19,947 nt of DNA from an uncultured Selenomonadaceae bacterium (GCA_905235425.1 CAJOKY010000008.1:1-19947), one strand, 5' to 3'; positions 8,275 to 15,795 are shown, numbered from the stretch's first letter. The notes: generated by a model from the letters alone, not told the origin. Numbers and translations: made by a program.

Positions 8275-9402
8275 GTGAACTACAAAAGTTTTTTTGCCGC
8301 AGTGTTGGCGGTAATTTTTTTTATTTCGGCAACTACAGCTTATGCCGCAAAATCCAAATGGCAGCCGGAAATTAAAATCGGTCTTATAACCGGCGCAACT
8401 CAAGTCACATTGCAATTTTCCGCGCCCTGCGTTATGACTGACACCAAAACTAAAAAGCAACTTCAGAAAATTTCCGCCAATACCGATTTAAATTTAACGC
8501 TTGCCGCACTGAAAGCAAATGATATTGAAATTCGCGGTGAAAAAGTTGATCTTCAAGATTTACGCGTTACAATAAACGGCAGAAAATATTTCGGCGGCGT
8601 GAAACTTCTGAAACGCGGTACAGGCTTTACCGTGATAAATCTTGCGCCGGTTGAAGAATATCTGCGCGGCGTGTTGCCAAAAGAAATGATTCAGTCATGG
8701 CATTTGGAGGCATTGAAAGCGCAGGCAGTGGCGGCGCGGACGTTTGTATTAAAAAATCGCGAAAAGCATAAGGCGGACGGTTACGAACTCTGCGCGACGA
8801 CGCATTGTCAAGTTTATAACGGCGTTGAAACTTTTGAGACGACAGACCGAGCAGTTGTTGAGACGCGCGGCGAAGTTTTATTTCACGGCGGCAGGACAGT
8901 TGACGCGCCTTTTCACGCTGACAGCGGCGGTATGACTGAAAGCGCGGCTAATGTTTGGGGCGGCAACATTGCTCATCTTAAAGCCGTTGAAGAAGAAATG
9001 AAATTTACTCAAGCATGGACGGTGAAATTTTCGGTATACGATTTTTCTTCGCGTATGGGTGACGCCTTCGGTACGTTGCAAAAATTTATTTTGACGCCGC
9101 TTACTATCGGCAAATCGGCGGCTGACAGATCTACTTCCGGTCGAGTAAAATCCGCGCAGATTGTCGGTTCAAAGAAAACTGTCACCATGAAAGGTGCCGA
9201 GATGCGCAGAAAATTTTCATTGCCAAGCACGCTGTTTAACGTGAAAATTGTCGGCGATGAGGTAATTTTTGAAGGATACGGCAAAGGTCACGGTGTAGGT
9301 CTTTCGCAGTACGGCGCGAAGACTTATGCCGAAAAAGGCTGGAAGTACGACAAGATTTTGGCGCATTATTATCAAGGTGCAAAATTAAAAAAATTGTATT
9401 AA
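8275..9402 (+). CDS. Secreted SpoIID/LytB-family protein
   Basis: SpoIID-family proteins bind and cleave peptidoglycan (lytic transglycosylase in sporulating Firmicutes) or stimulate amidases (LytB). The start is GTG with GGGAG nine bases upstream. Residues 1-24 are a signal peptide (hydrophobic core AAVLAVIFFISAT, cleavage after TAYA). The family core is EYLRGVLPKEM (128-138), where E137 aligns with the catalytic Glu of SpoIID, followed by ALKAQAVAARTF (146-157). CATTHCQVYNG (173-183) may be the zinc site seen in clostridial SpoIID. FHADSGGMTE (213-222) and GYGKGHGVGLSQYGA (334-348) complete the signature. With no sporulation genes nearby the role is more likely cell-wall remodelling, though many Negativicutes sporulate and SpoIID cannot be excluded. 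Confidence 0.9.
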   Translation: MNYKSFFAAVLAVIFFISATTAYAAKSKWQPEIKIGLITGATQVTLQFSAPCVMTDTKTKKQLQKISANTDLNLTLAALKANDIEIRGEKVDLQDLRVTINGRKYFGGVKLLKRGTGFTVINLAPVEEYLRGVLPKEMIQSWHLEALKAQAVAARTFVLKNREKHKADGYELCATTHCQVYNGVETFETTDRAVVETRGEVLFHGGRTVDAPFHADSGGMTESAANVWGGNIAHLKAVEEEMKFTQAWTVKFSVYDFSSRMGDAFGTLQKFILTPLTIGKSAADRSTSGRVKSAQIVGSKKTVTMKGAEMRRKFSLPSTLFNVKIVGDEVIFEGYGKGHGVGLSQYGAKTYAEKGWKYDKILAHYYQGAKLKKLY

Positions 9403-9441
9403 AAAAGTATATTTAATAAAAAATATGAAGCGGGTGGCATT

Positions 9442-11025
9442 TTGAAACTTAGTAACCAAGATATAAATGATGCAATAGAGCAAATTCAAAAATTTTTTGA
9501 ATCTCTGGACGTGCCGCGCAAAGATAAAATTAGAGTGAGTCTTTTGCTTGAAGAGGCGCTTTTGCGATACCAAGAAAAATTCGGTGAAGATCATGAATTT
9601 AAACTTATCATAAGAAAATGGTTTGGTACGCCTAAAGTTTTGATAAAAATCAAAGGCATCCCGTACAACCCTATTGATGATAATGACGAAGAGCAACTTT
9701 TTTCAGAAGTGATGATGAAAAATTTGTTGAGCTATGAATATACCGGAATTAGATATCGCTATGAAAACGGCTATAACGAAATACATGCGTTTTCTAAGAA
9801 AGATTCCAAGAAATTAAAAATTCCCGGCGGATCTACGACTATTGCAATATTGCTGGCAATTTTTTTTGCATTAATCGCAGGAAATTTTTCAGAGCCGACA
9901 AAAAACATTATTGTTGAAAATTTTGTGACGCCGATTTTAGATGTATTATTCGGCGTGCTTATCGCAATAAATATTCCGCTGATATTTACCTCTATTGTAG
10001 CAAGCATTTGCGCGATTGAAAATGTTACGGTACTTAACGAGATAAGCACAAAAATTTTGATGAGATTTTTGGGAATTTTATTTTTTGTAGCGGTTTCGTC
10101 AATTTTAGTATGTTCAATAATTTTTCCCGTGATAAATTTAGATTTTAGCGGACAACTTCTGAACGGTAATTCAGCCGAACTTAAACAAATTTTTGAATTA
10201 ATTTTATCGATGGTTCCTCAAAATGTTATTGCGCCATTCTATGAAAGAAAAATTTTACAAATTGTGGTATTGGCGGTGCTTACGGGAATTTGCATAACAA
10301 TTTTAGGTGACAAAGTAAGAGAGCTTAAAAATTTGATTATAGATTTGAAACAAATTATTTTTGAGATGGTTTTGATAGTCTTCAAAGTAATTCCCGTGAT
10401 AGTTTTTCTTTGCATTTTCAAAACGATTGTGCTGTATTCATTTAGCGAAATTTTTCACGTATGGAAATTAATTTTGGCGGAATATATTTTATTTGTAGTT
10501 TTAAGCTTGATAATGCTTTTAAAAAATTTCATTCAGCACGGTGTAAATATTACGGACTTCTTGAAAAAAATTTATCCTGCAATTTTAATTACTTTCACGA
10601 CATCCAGCGGTTCTGCGGCAATGCCGAAAAATATTGAAATTTGCAAGAAAGATTTAAAAATCCCAAAAACTCTGTGCGATTTTTATATACCGATTTCGCA
10701 CGCACTTTGTCCGCCTGCAATGCTAATCGGTTTTTGCAGCGCTACATTTTTTGCGGCGGAATTTTCAGGACAACAAATTACAATCGGGCAACTTTTTATA
10801 ATCGCATTTTTGGCTATTCAATTTGCAATTTCGGCAAGCAGCGGCAGCGGCGGAATGGTCGCGATGCTGGGGCTTATGCTGATGCAACTCAACATTCCTT
10901 TGGACGCGATAGGTACGATTATGGTTGCTGATGTTTTTGTTGTAAATCTTTCCGGCGTTGTCACTTTAATTATTCGCGATTGTGATTTGGTGGATTTGTC
11001 GCACAAAGTAACATGGATCGACTGA
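9442..11025 (+). CDS. SDF-family dicarboxylate/cation symporter with N-terminal degenerate GHKL-like domain
   Basis: A 527-residue membrane protein. Residues 130-515 form a multi-helix transporter of the sodium:dicarboxylate symporter (GltP/DctA) family. It has the serine-rich hairpin TTSSGSAAMP (386-395), a second hairpin segment SASSGSGG (464-471), and the last-helix Asp/Asn in ADVFVVNLSG (496-505). The NMDGT motif of glutamate transporters is replaced by PISHALC (417-423), so the substrate may differ from aspartate/glutamate. Residues 1-120 are soluble and resemble a GHKL ATPase fold: VSLLLEEALLRYQ (32-44) looks like the N-box helix, IKGIPYNP (70-77) like a DxGxG loop that has lost its Asp, and LLSYEYTGIRYRYENGYNEIHAF (95-117) like the final strands of anti-sigma kinases. 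The start is TTG with GGGTGG upstream. Transporter identity is firm at family level; the N-terminal reading is inference. Confidence 0.85.
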   Translation: MKLSNQDINDAIEQIQKFFESLDVPRKDKIRVSLLLEEALLRYQEKFGEDHEFKLIIRKWFGTPKVLIKIKGIPYNPIDDNDEEQLFSEVMMKNLLSYEYTGIRYRYENGYNEIHAFSKKDSKKLKIPGGSTTIAILLAIFFALIAGNFSEPTKNIIVENFVTPILDVLFGVLIAINIPLIFTSIVASICAIENVTVLNEISTKILMRFLGILFFVAVSSILVCSIIFPVINLDFSGQLLNGNSAELKQIFELILSMVPQNVIAPFYERKILQIVVLAVLTGICITILGDKVRELKNLIIDLKQIIFEMVLIVFKVIPVIVFLCIFKTIVLYSFSEIFHVWKLILAEYILFVVLSLIMLLKNFIQHGVNITDFLKKIYPAILITFTTSSGSAAMPKNIEICKKDLKIPKTLCDFYIPISHALCPPAMLIGFCSATFFAAEFSGQQITIGQLFIIAFLAIQFAISASSGSGGMVAMLGLMLMQLNIPLDAIGTIMVADVFVVNLSGVVTLIIRDCDLVDLSHKVTWID

Positions 11026-11056
11026 AATTAGTTTTTTTGTGCCTTCAAAATTTTTC

Positions 11057-11073
11057 AACACTTCGGAGTTTTT
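11057..11073 (+). terminator. Possible weak terminator after the symporter gene
   Basis: AACAC-TTCG-GAGTT forms a short stem (one A-A mismatch) capped by a cUUCGg tetraloop and followed by five T. The stem is short, so strength is doubtful. The remaining bases up to 11120 are AT-rich; I see no convincing promoter there. Confidence 0.35.
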
Positions 11074-11120
11074 GATATTAATATTTTTTAATTGAGCGCG
11101 TACAAAATATAAATGAAATT

Positions 11121-11383
11121 TTAATGGAGGTATTCAAATGAATAATTTGCAAATTTTTTACACTAAAGTCATTAGCGACGAAAAATGTTCTGCAGATTTT
11201 AACAATATTATGGCGGATATTGAAAAAAACGGCATAAGTGAAGAAAATATTCAGCAGGTAATTTCACTTTCTAAAGAAGTCGGCGCAGAAATTTCTGTTG
11301 AAGATATTAAAAATTATTTAGATTCGCTTGATTCCGAGTCAGCAACTTTGAAAGAAACTGAACTTGAAATGGTTGCCGGAGGC
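11121..11383 (+). repeat. Direct repeat, copy 1 (ribosome site plus Nif11 leader)
   Basis: The segment from the TTAATGGAGGTATTCAA ribosome site to the Gly-Gly codons recurs at 11492-11754, offset by 371 bases. The first 47 bases are almost identical in the two copies. The encoded leaders match at about 70 of 82 residues. Similarity ends sharply after Gly-Gly. Confidence 0.9.
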
Positions 11384-11464
11384 TCCAATAAAACTACGGA
11401 GAATTTCAAAAAGGCAATACAGGATCAGAGACCCTATTTTCGCGAAAGTGTTCTGGCATTATAA
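11138..11464 (+). CDS. Nif11-type leader precursor peptide, 26-residue core
   Basis: A 108-residue protein whose first 82 residues resemble a Nif11-family leader: an N-terminal helical region (NLQIFYTKVISDEKCSADF), acidic helices, and the terminal motif LKETELEMVAGG, a double-glycine cleavage signal. Such leaders direct ribosomally made peptides to modifying enzymes and to peptidase-containing transporters. The predicted core (83-108, SNKTTENFKKAIQ followed by DQRPYFRESVLAL) has no Cys, so lanthionine or sactipeptide chemistry is unlikely. GGAGG precedes the ATG by seven bases. No maturase or C39-peptidase transporter is in the window. The family call is from recognition of the leader form; the product activity is unknown. 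Confidence 0.8.
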   Translation: MNNLQIFYTKVISDEKCSADFNNIMADIEKNGISEENIQQVISLSKEVGAEISVEDIKNYLDSLDSESATLKETELEMVAGGSNKTTENFKKAIQDQRPYFRESVLAL

Positions 11465-11491
11465 AGTCGTTTGCGTAAGATGTTTAGATAA

Positions 11492-11754
11492 TTAATGGAG
11501 GTATTCAAATGAATAATTTGCAAATTTTTTACACTAAAGTTATTAGCGACGAGAAATTCTCGACAGAGTTTAACAATATTATGACGGATATTGAAAAAAA
11601 CGGCATAAGTGAAGAAAAGATTCATCAGGTAATTTCACTTTCCAATGAAGTCGGCGTAGAAATTTCTGTTGAAGATATTAAAAATTATTTAGATTCGCTT
11701 GATTCCGAGTCAGAAATTTTGAATGAAACCGAACTTGAAATGATAGCCGGTGGA
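11492..11754 (+). repeat. Direct repeat, copy 2 (ribosome site plus Nif11 leader)
   Basis: Partner of 11121-11383. The repeated unit includes the ribosome site TTAATGGAGGTATTCAA but not the upstream DNA, so the second gene probably depends on transcription from the first. Confidence 0.9.
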
Positions 11755-12012
11755 AATCACAAAGAAATGAAGTATGATGGTGCTGAATTTTTAAGACGCG
11801 GTTATCTTGGTACGGTAGATGCAACTAATCCTCAAGAAGTTAGAAACACTATGTACAGACTCGGTTATACAGGTTACATGGGTAGCACAGGCGCGCACGA
11901 CAATATATACTGCAATAAAAAAGGTGAAAAAGTCAGCCGCTACGAATTTTGGAAAAATTTTGATGCTGAAAACGGCAGAACACCTATGGAACCCCTTGAA
12001 ATTAAAGACTAA
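11509..12012 (+). CDS. Nif11-type leader precursor, 85-residue C-terminal part
   Basis: A 167-residue protein. Residues 1-82 are a leader about 85% identical to the preceding gene's, ending LNETELEMIAGG. The part after Gly-Gly (83-167) is much longer and unrelated: polar, Gly/Tyr-rich (RRGYLGTVDA at 96-105, MYRLGYTGYMGSTGAHDN at 115-132), a single Cys (C135), and a charged C-terminus (EFWKNFDAENGRTPMEP). It may be a small exported protein rather than a classic short peptide core. The 44-base gap from the upstream gene shows no promoter, and a clear intrinsic terminator lies 32 bases beyond the stop, so the two genes look like one small operon. I do not recognise the C-terminal part. Confidence 0.8.
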   Translation: MNNLQIFYTKVISDEKFSTEFNNIMTDIEKNGISEEKIHQVISLSNEVGVEISVEDIKNYLDSLDSESEILNETELEMIAGGNHKEMKYDGAEFLRRGYLGTVDATNPQEVRNTMYRLGYTGYMGSTGAHDNIYCNKKGEKVSRYEFWKNFDAENGRTPMEPLEIKD

Positions 12013-12044
12013 AATTATAATTTCAACAATCTGCGAAAAAATAA

Positions 12045-12077
12045 CTCCTACGAAAAATTTTGTGGGAGATTTTTTTT
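12045..12077 (+). terminator. Intrinsic terminator after the Nif11 gene pair
   Basis: CTCCTAC (12045-12051) pairs with GTGGGAG (12062-12068), seven pairs with one T-G, around a ten-base AT loop, followed by a run of eight T (12070-12077). Confidence 0.85.
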
Positions 12078-12085
12078 GGTATAAT
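12077..12085 (+). promoter_or_regulatory. Extended -10 promoter element for queA
   Basis: TGGTATAAT is a perfect extended -10 (TGnTATAAT). No good -35 is seen, which is usual for this class. Transcription would start near 12092, only a few bases before the GTG start of queA, so the mRNA would have almost no leader. Confidence 0.6.
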
Positions 12086-12094
12086 GGGGCTGAG

Positions 12095-13135
12095 GTGATA
12101 AAAATTTTATTAAACGATTTTGATTACAATCTGCCGGAAGAATTGATAGCACAGACGCCGATTGAACCGCGCAACGCGTCACGGCTGATGATTTTAAATC
12201 CTGCGACGAAAGAAATTTTGCATGAAAGATTTTATAACTTGAAAAATTTTTTAACTGCCGGCGATACGCTGATTTTCAACGATACGCGCGTAATACCTGC
12301 GCGGCTAATCGGTCATAAATCTACCGGCGCTCGCGTCGAAGTTTTTTTGTTACGGCAAATAAATTCTACGACGTGGGAGACGTTGGTTAAGCCCGGTCGA
12401 AAAATTACAGAAGGCACGGAAATTATTTTTAGCGCTGAATTAAGCTGTACCGTCACTGCGCGTACGGATTTTGGCGGACGCATTGTCGAATTTAAATTCA
12501 GCGGCATTTTTGAAGAGATATTGGACAGGCTCGGTGAAACGCCTTTGCCGCCTTATATTCACGAAAAAATTTCCGATATGGAACGCTACCAAACTGTTTA
12601 TAATCGTGAACGCGGCTCTGCCGCCGCACCTACCGCTGGTCTTCATTTCACCGCCGCGCAGATGGACGAACTGAAAAATTTAGGCGTAAATTTAGGTTTT
12701 GTAACTTTGCACGTCGGACTGGGAACTTTCAGACCGGTGCAAACTGAAAATATTGAAAGTCATCAAATGCACGAAGAATTTTATACCGTACCGCAGGCAA
12801 CCGCCGATTTGATTCACGATACAAAAATTCGCGGCAAAAAAATTATCGCGGTAGGTACAACGTCGGTTAGGACGCTTGAAAGTGCCGCGATTGATACAAA
12901 TTCTGTTAAAGTAGGTAGCGATTCGACGAAGATTTTTATTTATCCGAGTTACAAATTTAAAATTGTCGACGCAATGATAACTAATTTTCACCTGCCTAAG
13001 TCCACGCTTATAATGTTGGTCAGCGCGTTTGCCGGTCGTGAATTTATCCTTGACGCTTACAAGACGGCGGTTGATGAGCGCTACAGATTTTTCTCATTCG
13101 GCGATTGTATGTTTATTTTAGGGAGTAGGGAGTAG
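12095..13135 (+). CDS. queA: S-adenosylmethionine:tRNA ribosyltransferase-isomerase QueA
   Basis: Transfers the ribosyl part of SAM to preQ1-tRNA to make epoxyqueuosine, a late step of queuosine synthesis. From the GTG the protein has 346 residues, the family's normal length. Landmarks are FDYNLPEELIAQTPIEPR (9-26), FNDTRVIPARL (61-71), the signature ERGSAAAPTAGLHFT (172-186), HVGLGTFRPV (206-215), GTTSVRTLE (254-262), NFHLPKSTL (297-305) and YRFFSFGD (330-337). The frame is open back to 11819 but that part overlaps the Nif11 gene and is not homologous. The start is uncertain: GTG at 12095 has only GGGG upstream, while ATT at 12104 would sit behind GAGGTGA and give MLLNDFDY. The last four residues (GSRE) and the TAG are encoded by a 7-base repeat array. 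Function is firm. Confidence 0.95.
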   Translation: MIKILLNDFDYNLPEELIAQTPIEPRNASRLMILNPATKEILHERFYNLKNFLTAGDTLIFNDTRVIPARLIGHKSTGARVEVFLLRQINSTTWETLVKPGRKITEGTEIIFSAELSCTVTARTDFGGRIVEFKFSGIFEEILDRLGETPLPPYIHEKISDMERYQTVYNRERGSAAAPTAGLHFTAAQMDELKNLGVNLGFVTLHVGLGTFRPVQTENIESHQMHEEFYTVPQATADLIHDTKIRGKKIIAVGTTSVRTLESAAIDTNSVKVGSDSTKIFIYPSYKFKIVDAMITNFHLPKSTLIMLVSAFAGREFILDAYKTAVDERYRFFSFGDCMFILGSRE

Positions 13136-13149
13136 GGAACAGGGATTAG
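13121..13149. repeat. Heptanucleotide tandem array at the 3' end of queA
   Basis: Units GGGAGTA x2, GGGAACA, GGGATTA, then G. The array encodes the last residues of QueA and provides its TAG stop. It lies in the gap before the convergent gene ending at 13173. Confidence 0.75.
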
Positions 13150-13172
13150 CAGTTTGCCTCCTACTACCTAAT

Positions 13173-13979
13173 TTATAACCTGTCGGCGATACTTTTACCG
13201 GCGATTTTACAAATAATTTCTAAGTCAGTGCAGTTTGCAATTTCCGATTCAATTTTATCAAGCACCGTACCAACTGCGCGATAAACTTTTTCTCTGTCTG
13301 TCGGCAAAACTTTTTGTACATAAAAACTCAAGCGTCCCGTACATTTGACGCCGTTTAAACCGAAAAATATTCTTTGCCGCGTTACACTGAAATTTTTAAA
13401 CGCCGCGATTTGTCCCAACGCATCAGCTAAAATTTCGTCAAGCGCGTGATTTTTCATGCCGCCTAAAAGCCGCAATGTTTCATAGTGCGCAGATTCGTGA
13501 CGGCTGCGTATTTTTTGAGATTTTTTAAGCCAATCTTCGGCAGTCAAATTTAAAATTTCAGCATCAATGTTGCTGTACGGTGCGCGATTGAGCAGGATAA
13601 TTTTATGACGAACGTCGCGAATATTGGTAGACATTGTGAAAGCGTTTACCGTGACAGGCAACTTTCTGATTGCAGTTTTACCGCTAACAAAACTGCTGAG
13701 CGCTTCAAAGTCATCGTGATTTTCTGTATAAATCGACGGCAGTTTACCGGCAAGCGTCTGTATGAACGAAATTTTTATGGCGTTGACATTGCGCCAATCA
13801 AAATTAAAATTTACGTTGTAAAGATTTTCTAAAAATTCTATTGCGGAATGTTTTTCTGTTTCCTGCCAAGCTGAAATAAAATCTTCGTCGGCAAGCGGCA
13901 ACTGCGGCAACTGCGGCAATTCATAAAAATGTTTCAAATATTCGTCCCCTGTGATAAAATTGTGTTCAGTCAAAGTCAT
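13173..13979 (-). CDS. Putative zinc metalloprotein with HExxH motif, function unknown
   Basis: A protein of 268 residues from the ATG at 13979 (a TTG one codon upstream is also possible; GAAAGG at 13983-13988 is too close to it). Numbered from that TTG, HESAH (162-166) is an HExxH zinc motif, and E183-xxx-D187 within LDEILADAL is placed like the third ligand of gluzincin peptidases (HExxH...ExxxD). There is no signal peptide or membrane helix, so it is probably cytoplasmic. A short internal repeat LPQLPQLP (22-29) comes from tandem 9-base units. The gene lies opposite to and between queA and tgt, sharing a 60-base divergent gap with tgt. I do not recognise the family; peptidase activity is inferred from the motif alone. 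Confidence 0.8.
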   Translation of the reverse strand: MTLTEHNFITGDEYLKHFYELPQLPQLPLADEDFISAWQETEKHSAIEFLENLYNVNFNFDWRNVNAIKISFIQTLAGKLPSIYTENHDDFEALSSFVSGKTAIRKLPVTVNAFTMSTNIRDVRHKIILLNRAPYSNIDAEILNLTAEDWLKKSQKIRSRHESAHYETLRLLGGMKNHALDEILADALGQIAAFKNFSVTRQRIFFGLNGVKCTGRLSFYVQKVLPTDREKVYRAVGTVLDKIESEIANCTDLEIICKIAGKSIADRL

Positions 13980-14042
13980 CAACCTTTCTTAGAAATTTAG
14001 AATGAATAATTATGATCTAAGCTATTATACCAGGAGAAAAAA

Positions 14043-15173
14043 ATGTCAGTCACATATGAACTTATTCACAAAGATAAATTTACCGGCGCACGCGCAGGAA
14101 TTTTGCATACGCCGCACGGAGATTTTTTGACGCCGATATTTATGCCTGTCGGTACGCAAGCAACGGTTAAAACACTTTCGCCGGACGAATTGGAAGATTT
14201 AGGCGCGGGAATAATTCTCGGCAACACGTACCATTTATTTTTACGTCCTACGGCAGACTTGATTCAACGCGCAGGCGGTCTTCATAAATTTATGCATTGG
14301 AACAAAGGCATTTTGACTGACAGCGGCGGCTTTCAAGTCTTCAGCCTGTCGACCATTCGCAAAATTACAGAAGAAGGCGTTATGTTCAATTCGCATATTG
14401 ACGGCGCGAAAAAGTTTTTGTCGCCGGAAATTTCCATACAGACGCAATTCAAATTCGGTTCTGATATTTCTATGGCGTTTGATGAATGCATACCCTACCA
14501 CGCCGATTATGACTACACTAAAAATTCTACTGAACGCACTCACCGCTGGGCTGAACGCAGTTTAAAGGCGGCGGCTACCGATCAAGCGGTTTTTGGTATT
14601 TGTCAAGGCGGTATGTATGAAGATCTGCGCGAAGACAGCGCTAAATTTATCGCGTCGCTGGATTTTGACGGCTGTGCGATAGGCGGCTTGAGTGTCGGAG
14701 AACCTAAAGAAATTATGTACAAAATGCTTGAAGTTTCGACAAAATTTTTGCCGGAAAATAAAGCGCGGTACTTAATGGGCGTCGGCACTCCCGATCACTT
14801 GATTGAAGGCGTTATGCGCGGCGTTGATATGTTTGACTGCGTATTTGCTACACGTGTTGCGCGTAACGGTATGGCTATGGTGTCGCCTAAAACTGCGTCG
14901 CGCGGTCGGCTTGTCATTAAAAATGCCGAGTTCACTGAAGATTTTACGCCGCTTGAAAGTGACTGCGATTGTTACGCCTGCAAAAAAAATTTCACCCGCG
15001 CCTATATTCGGCATCTTGTACGCGCTGATGAAATTTTCGGCTTGAGATTATTGACTCTGCATAATTTGCGCTACTTGCAGAGATTTATGGCGGCAATGCG
15101 AAAATCTATTTTGGAAGATAAATTTAGCGAATTTCGAGAAGAATTTTTAATCATCGTCAACGCCCAGCATTAA
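14043..15173 (+). CDS. tgt: Queuine/preQ1 tRNA-ribosyltransferase (tRNA-guanine transglycosylase)
   Basis: Exchanges guanine-34 for preQ1 in the anticodon of Asp, Asn, His and Tyr tRNAs, the step before QueA. The 376 residues have the expected length. LTDSGGFQVFSL (91-102) contains the general acid D93. GGLSVGEP (214-221), MGVGTPDHL (245-253) and MFDCVFATRVARNG (263-276) follow, the last with nucleophile D265. The zinc site is C308, C310, C313 and H340. In the motif the usual DCVxPTR has Ala in place of Pro (CVFATR), a mild oddity. AGGAG lies six bases before the ATG, and TATTAT at 14023-14028 is a possible -10. The 3' end overlaps the convergent gene by 27 bases and no terminator is seen between them. 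Confidence 0.97.
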   Translation: MSVTYELIHKDKFTGARAGILHTPHGDFLTPIFMPVGTQATVKTLSPDELEDLGAGIILGNTYHLFLRPTADLIQRAGGLHKFMHWNKGILTDSGGFQVFSLSTIRKITEEGVMFNSHIDGAKKFLSPEISIQTQFKFGSDISMAFDECIPYHADYDYTKNSTERTHRWAERSLKAAATDQAVFGICQGGMYEDLREDSAKFIASLDFDGCAIGGLSVGEPKEIMYKMLEVSTKFLPENKARYLMGVGTPDHLIEGVMRGVDMFDCVFATRVARNGMAMVSPKTASRGRLVIKNAEFTEDFTPLESDCDCYACKKNFTRAYIRHLVRADEIFGLRLLTLHNLRYLQRFMAAMRKSILEDKFSEFREEFLIIVNAQH

Positions 15174-15755
15174 TCTTATGCCGGTATGATTACCAATCGG
15201 TTTAAAATTAAAATAAACATTTCTATCTATAGAGCCACAATATTGATAAAAAGTTTTTTCATCAACGAAAAAATCATAATTGGTCTTAGAACCGTAAATA
15301 GCCAGTTGCAACCACAAACCTTCTATTTCTGAAGTTTTCATTCCAATACCAAGACACATTTCGTCAAAAACTTTATGAGCGTTTGCAAGTCGAAGGTCTT
15401 TTTTAGGATCGTCAACAACATTTTTCACCAAAATATACATATACGCCACCGTATAATCGGCATTTACTCTGTATGCAAAAAGATTGTCTTTGCTGTTGCT
15501 CGCCTTTTCATCGCTGTCGCCGAAATATATAAACCAATAACTGGTTCCGTCGTCTTCTTTTGAAACATGATTGTTCCAAGCCTTAATTTTGTCATCATTA
15601 TAATGGAATAACTTATGAACAACCATAGCCTGAGCAGCTTCAACCCTACCGGTGAAAAGTGGCGGTTTTGCGCTAGCAGTTTTCGCGCCTAAACCTAAAA
15701 AAAATGTTGTAGCCGCCATTATAATTCCAATCGAAAAAACAAAAAACTTTTTCAT
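15147..15755 (-). CDS. Small secreted protein of unknown function
   Basis: 202 residues with an obvious signal peptide: MKKFF, hydrophobic core VFSIGIIMAATTFFLGLG, cleavage after TASA (residue 29). There is no lipobox Cys at the site, so the mature protein (about 173 residues) is probably soluble in the periplasm. It is rich in aromatic residues (WFIYFGD, YTVAYMYILV, NVYFNF) and has two Cys (in EMCLG and QYCGS) that could form a disulfide. GGGAGG lies eight bases before the ATG. The last 27 coding bases overlap the end of tgt on the other strand. I do not recognise the family. Confidence 0.8.
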   Translation of the reverse strand: MKKFFVFSIGIIMAATTFFLGLGAKTASAKPPLFTGRVEAAQAMVVHKLFHYNDDKIKAWNNHVSKEDDGTSYWFIYFGDSDEKASNSKDNLFAYRVNADYTVAYMYILVKNVVDDPKKDLRLANAHKVFDEMCLGIGMKTSEIEGLWLQLAIYGSKTNYDFFVDEKTFYQYCGSIDRNVYFNFKPIGNHTGIRLMLGVDDD

Positions 15756-15795
15756 GACAAAAACCTCCCACTAAATGTTTTAGAATTATTTTAAC

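Noticed and set aside
8275..9402. Evidence that the organism sporulates
   Set aside because: SpoIID-family proteins also occur in non-sporulating bacteria as wall-remodelling or amidase-enhancer proteins, and no other sporulation gene is present.
11085..11114. Promoter for the Nif11 pair (TTTTTA, 17 bases, TATAAA)
   Set aside because: The -35 is poor and the region is AT-rich enough to give such matches by chance.
11819..12094. Long N-terminal extension of the queA frame
   Set aside because: The frame is open, but it overlaps the second Nif11 gene in another frame and crosses the terminator and promoter; QueA homology starts only near 12104.
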